Below, piece after piece: positions 1 through 6,050 of a DNA stretch of 11,968 nucleotides; position 1 is the first letter of the stretch, and each line of letters starts with the position of its first letter. The notes under the pieces are model-generated. The model was not told the origin of the DNA. It did not search any database and saw only the letters and a list, made by a program, of their open reading frames with translations. Source of the stretch: an uncultured Clostridiaceae bacterium (GTDB taxonomy: Bacteria > Bacillota > Clostridia > TANB77 > CAG-508); contig CATXTS010000052.1 in the NCBI GenBank assembly GCA_958402495.1, positions 1-11,968 on the forward strand, written 5' to 3'. The translations under genes and the position numbers were made by a program.

Positions 1-2
1 GG

Positions 3-749
3 GGAGCAGTAGCTTATCTTTCACAGAGCCAATATGGATTAAATGGAACAGATATCACAGTTAATAATGTAAACTTAAATAGTGGAGGAGCCAAAAGAGC
101 CAATACAGCAGGAAAGTCAGGAGTCGATAGTGCCTATGCAGTAACAGGTTGTACAACAGGCTCTAGTAGCGCAGGAGAAACAATAAAAACAATAGCAAAT
201 ATCAATGGAACAACAGGAAATACAGCCAATAATGGAGTCTACACATGGGACCAATTAAATGGTTGCATGGCAAGTAGTACAGGAACTATTTATGGAATTT
301 ATGACTTAAGTGGAGGAACCTATGAAAGGACCGCAGCTTATGTAGCTAATGGAAATAGCAGTTTAAAAAAATCTGGAGCAAGTATAACCTATGATGGAAA
401 TACACTAAAAACTGCAAGTACCAAATATACAACTGCTTATTCATTTGATAGCGGTACAGATAATACAGGAATAACAAGCAATGAGGCAAATCTAAATACA
501 GCAAGTACGAATAACTATAACAAAAATATATTAATTTATGGTGAAGGTATCTGTGAGACGTCTACGACCGGAACAGGAAACTACTCATGGCATGATGACT
601 ACTCATATTACCCAGGCTTGGACAATCCATTCTCGGTTCGCGGTGGTTATTTCTGGGGCGGATTGCGTGCTGGTCTCTTCTGTTTCTATCGTTCTAATGG
701 CAGTAGTGGCTATGATGGTGGATTACGTGCGGTGCTAATTGTGTCTTAG
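3..749 (+). CDS. Pilin-like surface protein with C-terminal C-type-lectin/FGE-like domain (5' end missing)
   Basis: The reading frame is open from the window edge to TAG at 747-749, about 248 residues; the start lies outside. The visible part is rich in Asn, Gly, Ser and Thr. It begins GAVAYLSQSQYG, continues with a Thr/Gly/Asn stretch, then GTIYGIYDLSGGTYE, and ends in a Gly/aromatic block with PFSVRGGYFWGG, RAGLFCF and GGLRAVL. From memory, this layout matches a large clostridial family of secreted proteins with a prepilin-type N-terminus, whose tails resemble the formylglycine-generating-enzyme/C-type-lectin fold (compare the 'YDLSGG..E' and 'RGG....G...G.F' motifs). The N-terminal signal cannot be seen, so the pilin assignment is inference. 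A role in surface display or ligand binding is likely. The last ~120 bases differ sharply in base and codon use from the rest of the gene (CGT/CGC Arg, GGT/GGC Gly). No terminator is obvious just downstream. Confidence 0.72.
   Translation, partial: GAVAYLSQSQYGLNGTDITVNNVNLNSGGAKRANTAGKSGVDSAYAVTGCTTGSSSAGETIKTIANINGTTGNTANNGVYTWDQLNGCMASSTGTIYGIYDLSGGTYERTAAYVANGNSSLKKSGASITYDGNTLKTASTKYTTAYSFDSGTDNTGITSNEANLNTASTNNYNKNILIYGEGICETSTTGTGNYSWHDDYSYYPGLDNPFSVRGGYFWGGLRAGLFCFYRSNGSSGYDGGLRAVLIVS
631..746 (+). other. Candidate DGR-type variable region at the 3' end of the surface-protein gene
   Basis: By hand count, adenine is 9 of 90 bases in 631-720 but 50 of 120 in 301-420, while G+C rises from about 36% to about 51%. 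The stretch encodes the Gly/aromatic C-type-lectin-like tail. Several codons at positions that vary between such proteins (TAT, TTC, GGC, CGT, TCT, AGT, GAT) can each be reached from AAT or AAC by changing adenines only. This is the pattern left by adenine-directed mutagenic retrohoming. No template repeat or reverse transcriptase lies in this window, so the call rests on composition and position alone. An alternative is a conserved domain acquired with its own codon bias. Confidence 0.35.
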
Positions 750-1037
750 TACTCATTTATTAAAAGAAAAAATATAATGTAAATAAAAAATAATTTTAAT
801 AATGTGTAAGACTAAAAATAATTTGCTTAAAATGTTATAGAATAACTATGAAATCAAACAAATATAAAATTCACACGATTTCAATTACAAAAATAGCATA
901 AAGCAGAAATTTACTTCCATATTTTATAGACTAAATCTTTTATAAAAAACCTTCATTACTTTGTTTAGTATAATTTTTTGCTCGACTAAATTATATCAAG
1001 ATAATGTTGGTTTTTCTTTGTTTTTATATCAAACAAA
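750..1037. other. AT-rich intergenic region, no gene seen
   Basis: Very AT-rich DNA between the surface-protein stop codon and the terminator of the convergent zinc-ribbon gene. I see no open frame with a ribosome site, no strong promoter and no second copy of the surface-gene tail. Only poly-A and poly-T tracts stand out. Confidence 0.6.
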
Positions 1038-1061
1038 AATCCCTAGCAAATGCTAGGGATT
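1038..1061 (-). terminator. Intrinsic terminator of the zinc-ribbon gene
   Basis: A perfect 11-bp inverted repeat, AATCCCTAGCA (1038-1048) and TGCTAGGGATT (1051-1061), lies 13 bases past the minus-strand stop codon. Read on the minus strand, it is followed by a T-rich tract (TTTGTTT). On the plus strand ACTATTTTT follows, so it may also stop transcription arriving from the surface-protein gene. Confidence 0.85.
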
Positions 1062-1074
1062 ACTATTTTTATAA

Positions 1075-1275
1075 TTAGTTGTTGTAATTATTGTTATAGT
1101 TGTTGTTTCTTCTTGAGTCTTTTCTTGCTTTTCTGCAAGCAGGACATCTTTGTGGTTTATTTGTAAAACCTTTTTCAGCGTAGAATTGTTGTTCACCAGC
1201 TGTGAAAACAAATTCAGCACCACAGTCTTTGCATACGATTGTCTCGTCTACGAATTCGTTAGTATTTTCTTCCAT
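1075..1275 (-). CDS. Small zinc-ribbon domain protein with Asn-rich tail
   Basis: A 66-residue protein with two CxxC pairs (C15/C18 and C44/C47) flanking a conserved core, EFVFTAGEQQFYAEKGF and then PQRCPACRKARK. This is the signature of the 'probable zinc-ribbon domain' (zf-trcl) family, common in Bacillota and of unknown function. The four cysteines should bind one zinc ion. The basic stretch after the second CxxC (RKARKDSRR) suggests nucleic-acid contact, but that is inference. The tail is a low-complexity Asn/Tyr run, NNNYNNNYNN, probably disordered. The start is fixed by AAGGAGGT eight bases upstream of ATG. The gene is monocistronic, with its own promoter about 130 bases upstream and a strong terminator directly downstream. 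Confidence 0.88.
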   Translation of the reverse strand: MEENTNEFVDETIVCKDCGAEFVFTAGEQQFYAEKGFTNKPQRCPACRKARKDSRRNNNYNNNYNN

Positions 1276-1406
1276 TTTAGATTACCTCCTTCTTAAAATT
1301 TCTAGATTTAACATCTTTTGACTCATTGATTCCTTTAAAATTTTATTCTAGAAGGAAATGATCTACTTAATAATTAAAAATATTTAAGCTTTTTCAAGCC
1401 ACCTAC

Positions 1407-1435
1407 ACTATACCATGCATTTAAAATAAAAGCAA
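1407..1435 (-). promoter_or_regulatory. Sigma-A-type promoter of the zinc-ribbon gene, long leader
   Basis: On the minus strand: TTGCTT (1435-1430), a 17-base spacer, then TATAGT (1412-1407), with TG one base before the -10 (extended -10). Transcription should start near 1400, leaving a leader of about 125 bases. The leader contains TTCTAGA and TCTAGAA copies about 40 bases apart that could pair with each other. Confidence 0.6.
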
Positions 1436-1788
1436 GTGTTTTTAGAAAAAAGTTTATTAAATTACTTGCTATATTGCCTAAGTATTGCACAATTTATTCA
1501 TAAAAATACCTTCTTTCGTGTATATATTAAGGTTTGACTATCAATATTTTACTGAAGAAGATATTTTGATGCAAATTTTATTAAAAAATTGTCGGGGAAT
1601 AAGATACATAATAAAAGCGCGACTTTATAATATTAATTGGAATGATAAAACTCCAACTATTGATGAAGAACCTTTATTCCTATATTAACAGTATACAAAA
1701 AGTAAGATGACATTGATACTTCAACGTTTTTTCGCTTTTGATTGAATGCTAATGTAACTAGGATAGATAATATTAAAAAAAATTGATA
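1436..1788. other. Intergenic region, no supported gene
   Basis: AT-rich. One open frame (1485-1688, TTG start) has no ribosome site, no promoter and no recognisable motif, so it is not called. It could be a decayed gene remnant. The 3' end holds the hairpin that spans the stop codon of the next minus-strand gene. Confidence 0.5.
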
Positions 1789-1794
1789 TTATCT
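1765..1794 (-). terminator. AT-rich hairpin spanning the stop codon of the 293-residue gene (weak terminator candidate)
   Basis: AGATAATAT (1765-1773) pairs with ATATTATCT (1786-1794) across a 12-base A-rich loop. The minus-strand stop codon (1791-1789) lies inside the stem. No T-run follows on the minus strand, so intrinsic termination is doubtful. Confidence 0.3.
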
Positions 1795-2670
1795 GAGTAT
1801 CTGTTCAACTCTTTCCTTGTTTCTTAGAGTAATCCCTAATTTAACTCCATCTTCTATTTCATCTATTCCTAATGGGCTTCTTAATTTTTTACCTATAATT
1901 TTCATTTCTTGATTGTCTGATACTTTTCCTGACAATTCTTTCCTAATTCTACTAATATATTCGTCTAATTCCATTGGTTCTAGTTTTCTCGCTGCTATCA
2001 ATTTCATTCTTTTCAAAACATTTTCAAAATTAATATCATAATCTTCGAACCCTTTTTCAATCATAAAATCACCACCATCTAATCTAACTTCTGACAGTCC
2101 CATTTTTCCTTTATCATCATATAATTTTACAAGTAAAGCTACCATACTAGTATTTATAACTTTTTTATCTTGCGGTTTAAAATCATAAAAAAGGTATTCT
2201 GGTTCTGGTATCCACATTCCCCAGTTTTTATCTTCTACGCCAATACATCTAGATTGATAATAATATGGTGTAATATATAGTTCTCTATTGGCACTATTTT
2301 TGTCTGTAAAATAATAGAGTGGAGTAATAACATTATTCTTGTTATTTTTACTTAGCCTTTGTAAATTTTCAAATTCTCTTTTTCCAGTTCCAAATTGCGT
2401 TGCTGGTTGATTTACTAAAAATGTATATTGTCTATTCTCATCAATGGTTAAAACATAAACTAACTGTGTACTTCCATAATTTATAAATTGTAATCTTTTT
2501 TGTTTGCCTTGAAATTCTGGTACTGTATTATTTGAAGCTACTTGGCTAATAAAATTATGTATCCCTGAGAATTCTTCTAGTGTATCTACAATGCTATTTC
2601 TTTCTGATGGCATTTTTAAATAATGTATTCCATAATTAGGTATTCCTAAAGAATCTTCCTTTTTTATCAT
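1789..2670 (-). CDS. Uncharacterised 293-residue protein, possibly kinase-like
   Basis: I do not recognise this protein. It has no signal peptide or membrane segment, so it is probably cytosolic. Residues ~58-86 read as two or three beta strands around FINYGSTQLVYVLTI. An acidic helix follows (REFENLQRL, ~98-106), then PLYYFTD and a hydrophobic strand, ELYITPYYY (130-138). This resembles the N-lobe and hinge of aminoglycoside/choline-kinase-like proteins. LDGGDFMIEKG (198-207 region) sits where a catalytic loop would fall, but the usual HxD and DFG-type residues are not clear, so any activity is unproven. The C-terminus is charged and helical. The ATG at 2668-2670 is supported by AGGAGG four bases upstream and a good promoter. 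The gene stands alone, back to back with the sporulation block. Other folds are possible. Confidence 0.75.
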   Translation of the reverse strand: MIKKEDSLGIPNYGIHYLKMPSERNSIVDTLEEFSGIHNFISQVASNNTVPEFQGKQKRLQFINYGSTQLVYVLTIDENRQYTFLVNQPATQFGTGKREFENLQRLSKNNKNNVITPLYYFTDKNSANRELYITPYYYQSRCIGVEDKNWGMWIPEPEYLFYDFKPQDKKVINTSMVALLVKLYDDKGKMGLSEVRLDGGDFMIEKGFEDYDINFENVLKRMKLIAARKLEPMELDEYISRIRKELSGKVSDNQEMKIIGKKLRSPLGIDEIEDGVKLGITLRNKERVEQILR

Positions 2671-2704
2671 ATATCCTCCTATATTTATAATAATTTACAT
2701 AAGT

Positions 2705-2733
2705 ATTATAGCATCTTTCGACGTATGATTCAA
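2705..2733 (-). promoter_or_regulatory. Sigma-A-type promoter of the 293-residue protein gene
   Basis: On the minus strand: TTGAAT (2733-2728), a 17-base spacer, and a perfect TATAAT (2710-2705) with an extended -10 TG. Transcription should start near 2698, giving a leader of about 28 bases that contains AGGAGG. Confidence 0.75.
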
Positions 2734-2980
2734 CATTAGATAGATTTTTGAAGATTACTGGATAGTGATTTTAAAAGAAAAAATCATTATATAGTTAGAG
2801 TTATTCAGAATACAGCTTATAAAATATTAAAAACGTTTTATAGCTATTTTTATATAAAAATTCAGTAGATTAGTCTATTTGTGAAGTTTTCTTTATAAAA
2901 AAATCTCGAAAATAAAACATCGAAACTCTTTTGATGTTTCTAGCTTACAAGTGTTTTTTAAAAAATAAATAAAAAGCATT
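2734..2980. other. Intergenic region between divergent genes, with three hairpins and no gene
   Basis: No open frame with a ribosome site. Hairpins: TGATTTT with AAAATCA near 2766-2786; AGCTTATAAAA (2814-2824) with TTTTATAGCT (2836-2845, one bulge), followed by ATTTTTAT on the plus strand; and AAACATCGAAA (2915-2925) with TTTTGATGTTT (2929-2939), one wobble, followed on the minus strand by TATTTT. Since no gene ends here, these may be remnants or roadblocks between the two transcription units. Confidence 0.4.
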
Positions 2981-2985
2981 TAGAC

Positions 2986-3013
2986 ACCATTTGACAAAAC
3001 ACGACATATGATA
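2986..3013 (+). promoter_or_regulatory. Likely sigma-K/sigma-E-type promoter of yabG
   Basis: AC (2986-2987), 17 bases, then CATATGATA (3005-3013) fits the late mother-cell sigma-K pattern AC/CATAnnnTA. yabG is sigma-K dependent in B. subtilis. The start would fall near 3020, about 28 bases before the GTG. A TTGACA at 2991-2996 has only a poor -10 (CCATAA) at 17 bases, so a vegetative promoter is less likely. Confidence 0.5.
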
Positions 3014-3047
3014 CCATAAAGGATAACCAGAATGATGGGGTGGTATT

Positions 3048-3911
3048 GTGGGTAAATTTAAAAAAGGAGATATTGTAGGAAGAATATCTTACAATAAAGA
3101 TGTGATATTCGAAATTAGTAAAATCATTAGAACTAGTAATAAACAAGAATTTGCAATATTAAAAGGGATTACAGAACGTATAGAAGCAGATAGTCCCTTA
3201 GAAGATTTAGAGCATATGGATAAACGTGTGGTAGATAACAAAATACAAGTATGGGAAGATAAAATATCTAGTCGAATCCAAACATGTCTAAAAGACCCCA
3301 TGTATTGTCTTTGTGCTTCTAAAAAGCCATGGAAATGGGGAGGAAATGAAAAGAGAAGTAGTAAGAGCTTTTATACAGGACGAATTTTGCATCTAGATGG
3401 AGATAAACGTTATAGTGAGAAATCTATGCGCTATTATAAAAGCTTAGGATTAACCGCAATTGTAAAAAATATACCAGAAAATAAACAAGCTTTCTATATA
3501 AAAGATTTATTAGAAAAATATAAGCCAGATGTCCTAGTATTAACGGGACATGATGGCATGATAAAAAAAGGAATGGCATTTAATGATATTTACAATTATC
3601 GAAATTCTAGACATTTTATACAGACTGTTACAGAGGCCAGAAGTTGGAATACGAAAGGAAGAGATTTAGCTATTTTTGCAGGGGCATGTCAAAGTTATTA
3701 TGAAGGAATTATGGCTGCTGGTGCTAATTTTGCTTCTTCTCCTGCTAGAATAATGATTGATTTTATTGATCCACTAATTGTGGCAGAAAGAATTGCAACA
3801 ACAGAAAATACGAAATATTTAACAATAAAGGATATAGAAGAAGAACTACGAGATGGAGAAGATGGTGTTAGTGGAATTGGGTCAATGGGAAAGAAACAAA
3901 TTATATTGTAA
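3048..3911 (+). CDS. yabG: Sporulation-specific protease YabG
   Basis: A 287-residue protein of the YabG family (MEROPS U57), close to the usual length. YabG is made late in the mother cell and processes spore coat proteins. In C. difficile it also cleaves germination proteins (preproSleC, CspBA). The N-terminal part is a small beta-rich domain (GDIVGRISYNKDVIFEI). The protease core holds RILHLDGD (112-119), LVLTGHDG with H168, and FAGACQSYYEG with C214; these His and Cys residues match the pair reported as needed for activity in the C. difficile homologue, from memory. There is no signal peptide or membrane segment. Translation starts at GTG (3048) behind GGGGTGG at 3037-3043; no in-frame ATG lies nearby. 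The upstream sigma-K-like promoter and the following veg and sipL genes match the C. difficile gene order. Confidence 0.93.
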   Translation: MGKFKKGDIVGRISYNKDVIFEISKIIRTSNKQEFAILKGITERIEADSPLEDLEHMDKRVVDNKIQVWEDKISSRIQTCLKDPMYCLCASKKPWKWGGNEKRSSKSFYTGRILHLDGDKRYSEKSMRYYKSLGLTAIVKNIPENKQAFYIKDLLEKYKPDVLVLTGHDGMIKKGMAFNDIYNYRNSRHFIQTVTEARSWNTKGRDLAIFAGACQSYYEGIMAAGANFASSPARIMIDFIDPLIVAERIATTENTKYLTIKDIEEELRDGEDGVSGIGSMGKKQIIL

Positions 3912-4005
3912 TATTCAAGTCATAAATTTGTAATATAAATGTAATATAAACTGCAAAACACTTGAAATAAAGCTAATTCAACGAAACGACATAAGAAGAG
4001 TTACT

Positions 4006-4034
4006 TTGACAATTTCTGCACTTTATGATACAAT
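4006..4034 (+). promoter_or_regulatory. Very strong sigma-A promoter of veg
   Basis: Consensus TTGACA (4006-4011), exactly 17 bases, TACAAT (4029-4034), plus an extended -10 TG (TGA before the hexamer). The two hexamers and the spacing are the same as in B. subtilis Pveg as I remember it. Transcription should start near 4041. Confidence 0.88.
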
Positions 4035-4063
4035 GTGTCCATCATAAAGAAGTAGGTGATGAA

Positions 4064-4345
4064 ATGATTTGTAAAAGTGATATAACGAATCTTAAGAGTG
4101 ATATAGGAGATATCATTGGACAGAAAGTTATTGTCAAAGGGTCTTTAGGAAGGAGCAAATCGTTTGAAAAAGAAGCAACTATAGAAAAAGCTTATCCTAA
4201 TATCTTTGTAGTAAAATATGAAGAAAATGAAAGAAATGTTACCTATAGCTACACAGATGTTTTAACCAGAACAGTAGAGGTAGATGTATTTGATGGTCAG
4301 AATTATTGTCCACTTATTCCACCAACCATGGAAGTAAAGGCCTAA
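4064..4345 (+). CDS. veg: Veg family protein
   Basis: A 93-residue protein starting MICKSDITNL. The region KVIVKGSLGRSKSFEKEA, then YPNIFVVKYE and VTYSYTDVLTRTVEV aligns with B. subtilis Veg (YPSVFVIQ, VSYSYADILTETVEL). Veg is a small, highly expressed cytosolic protein linked to biofilm matrix gene expression in B. subtilis; its biochemistry is not settled. An ATG at 4025 in the same frame would add 13 residues, but it lies in the spacer, overlapping the extended -10, upstream of the likely transcription start. The ATG at 4064 has AGGTGAT just upstream and is the supported start. The gene is monocistronic between a strong promoter and a terminator, and sits directly downstream of yabG as in many Bacillota. 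Confidence 0.9.
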   Translation: MICKSDITNLKSDIGDIIGQKVIVKGSLGRSKSFEKEATIEKAYPNIFVVKYEENERNVTYSYTDVLTRTVEVDVFDGQNYCPLIPPTMEVKA

Positions 4346-4374
4346 ACCAAAGGAAAAATAAAATAAAAGATAGT

Positions 4375-4402
4375 AAAAATTCCTATTTTAGGAATTTTTT
4401 TT
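4375..4402 (+). terminator. Intrinsic terminator of veg
   Basis: AAAAATTCCT (4375-4384) pairs with AGGAATTTTT (4390-4399) around a 5-base loop, with an eight-T run at 4395-4402. It isolates veg from sipL. Confidence 0.88.
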
Positions 4403-4440
4403 GTGTCTTGACCATATACATTAAATAATAAAAAGGAAAA

Positions 4441-4447
4441 AGGAGGT
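4441..4447 (+). promoter_or_regulatory. Ribosome binding site that decides the sipL start
   Basis: AGGAGGT ends two bases before an ATG at 4450, too close, and eight bases before the ATG at 4456, the usual distance. The start at 4456 (MAEENAAKE) is therefore preferred. Confidence 0.75.
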
Positions 4448-4455
4448 ATATGGTT

Positions 4456-5988
4456 ATGGCAGAAGAAAACGCAGCCAAGGAAACATTATGCATAAATCAG
4501 ATGATTGGGCAAAAAATAGATACCATGATGGTGGAGGAAGATTTTGTAGTACCAGACATCAAGCCAGATATTTTAAGTACCATTCATACAAATGGAACGG
4601 TTTGTATCTATAAAAAAGAAGTCTTAGACGGAAAAATAAAGATAGATGGCTGTATCAATGTGTATATCATGTATTTAGCAGATGATGAAAATGCCAGTGT
4701 CAGAAGTCTAAATACCAATTTAGAATTTTCACAGATAGTCGATTTTGATAAGGTTAAAGAGGGCATGATGTTAGAACAACAAATGACATTAAAATCAGTA
4801 GAATGTAGAGTTCTAAACGGTAGAAAAGTAAATGTAAAAGCAATTATGGATATGCAGTTAAAAGTATTTTCTAATGAAGAGGTAGAATTTATTAAGCAAA
4901 TAGATACCGTACCAGATGTGCAATTACTCAATGAAAATCTAAAAATTAGTTCTTTATTAGGAAATGGTACCACAAAGGTATATGCAAAAGATACCATTAT
5001 GATAGATAATGTAGACGACTTAGCAGAAATTATGAAGGTAGATGTATCTATCAAAAATAAAGAGACAAAAATTAGCTATAATAAAGTATTAGCAAAAGCA
5101 GATGCCAATATTAGAATGTTATATTTAACAACAGATAATCGTATTAATGTAGTTAGTAATAATATACCTGTCATGGGATTTATTGATATGCCAAATGTAA
5201 CAGATGAACATGTATGTGATATGCAATATGAAATCAAGAATTTACTAATAAAGCCCAATAACGTAGAAGAGCATTCTGTTTATGTAGAAGTAGAACTAGA
5301 ATTAAATTGCCATGTATATGAGACAAAAGATGTGAATGTCATTCAAGATTTATATAGTCCTAGTCTCAATTTAGTTTATAAACAAAAAATGATTAGAGCG
5401 ATGTCAGAAAAACAAACTTTAACAGATATTTGTGCAATTAGAGAAAAACAATTGATTAATGAAATGGGTGGTCATAAAATTTATGATGTGGATGTATTAC
5501 CAACCATTACAAAACAAACTATTTTAAAAGATAGAATAGTCTATGAAGGAGATATAGCACTCACCTTTTTATTTGCAGCAGACAACAGTAGTAAAATCAG
5601 CACACAAAATGTCAATGTACCATTCAATTATACTATGGACTGTGCAGGAGTAGACACTAATAGCCAAATAGAAAGCAATATGGAATTAGTTATGCAAGAC
5701 TTTGTAGTAATGCCAGATGAAAGTATAGAAATGAAAATGGATATACAATTTCATGTGCAAGTTTCTAATATGCAAAGTATGAATGTGATAGAAGAAATAG
5801 TCATTGAAGAGAGTCGTGAAGAAGAAAGATATAGCTTGGTGATTTATTTTGTAAAACCAGGAGATACACTATGGAATATTGCAAAACGATTTAAAAGTAC
5901 AGTACCTAGCATTGTTAGAATGAATGAAATAGAAAACGAAAACAGAATCAATGTAGGAGAACAATTATTTATTCCTATGTCACGTTAA
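4456..5988 (+). CDS. sipL: SipL-type spore coat morphogenesis protein (SPOCS repeats plus LysM)
   Basis: A 510-residue protein with about three SPOCS (DUF3794) units, roughly residues 20-150, 175-305 and 345-455, and a C-terminal LysM domain (~463-508: VKPGDTLWNIAKRF, then INVGEQLFIP). The first unit carries the typical VEEDFVVPDIKPDI motif. This architecture is that of C. difficile SipL, the functional counterpart of SpoVID, which binds the coat basement ATPase SpoIVA through its LysM domain and drives coat assembly around the forespore. Neither a signal peptide nor a membrane segment is visible, as expected for a mother-cell cytosolic protein. The gene order yabG-veg-sipL supports the name. 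It lies between the veg terminator and its own terminator, so it should have a separate promoter. A sigma-E site is expected from the family, but I could not identify a convincing one in 4403-4440. Confidence 0.88.
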   Translation: MAEENAAKETLCINQMIGQKIDTMMVEEDFVVPDIKPDILSTIHTNGTVCIYKKEVLDGKIKIDGCINVYIMYLADDENASVRSLNTNLEFSQIVDFDKVKEGMMLEQQMTLKSVECRVLNGRKVNVKAIMDMQLKVFSNEEVEFIKQIDTVPDVQLLNENLKISSLLGNGTTKVYAKDTIMIDNVDDLAEIMKVDVSIKNKETKISYNKVLAKADANIRMLYLTTDNRINVVSNNIPVMGFIDMPNVTDEHVCDMQYEIKNLLIKPNNVEEHSVYVEVELELNCHVYETKDVNVIQDLYSPSLNLVYKQKMIRAMSEKQTLTDICAIREKQLINEMGGHKIYDVDVLPTITKQTILKDRIVYEGDIALTFLFAADNSSKISTQNVNVPFNYTMDCAGVDTNSQIESNMELVMQDFVVMPDESIEMKMDIQFHVQVSNMQSMNVIEEIVIEESREEERYSLVIYFVKPGDTLWNIAKRFKSTVPSIVRMNEIENENRINVGEQLFIPMSR

Positions 5989-5991
5989 AAG

Positions 5992-6030
5992 AAGATGTCG
6001 CATATAGTTAAGAAAATGCGACATCTTTTT
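5992..6030 (+). terminator. Intrinsic terminator after sipL
   Basis: A perfect 12-bp stem, AAGATGTCGCAT (5992-6003) and ATGCGACATCTT (6016-6027), with a 12-base loop and a short T run (6026-6030). It starts four bases after the sipL stop codon. As yunB begins only 20 bases further on, with no clear promoter, partial read-through may supply yunB. Confidence 0.85.
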
Positions 6031-6050
6031 GGTTAAAAGGAGAGAGACAT

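Noticed and set aside
538..738. Alternative-frame ORF over the surface-protein tail
   Set aside because: It overlaps the recognisable lectin-like tail in another frame and has no ribosome site. The third-frame reading has the family motifs.
1485..1688. Open frame of 67 codons on the plus strand
   Set aside because: It starts with TTG, has no ribosome site or promoter, no recognisable motif, and a composition no different from the surrounding AT-rich spacer. At most a remnant.
2991..3019. TTGACA-N17-CCATAA as a sigma-A promoter for yabG
   Set aside because: The -10 is poor, and the overlapping AC-N17-CATATGATA fits the expected sporulation sigma factor better.
4408..4430. TTGACC upstream of sipL as a promoter
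   Set aside because: No -10 at 16-18 bases, and no convincing sigma-E pattern either, so no promoter was called.
4608..5054. 148-codon open frame on the minus strand
   Set aside because: It lies wholly inside sipL, whose domains are clear. The Ser/Thr/Ile-rich translation is a by-product of reading an AT-rich gene backwards.
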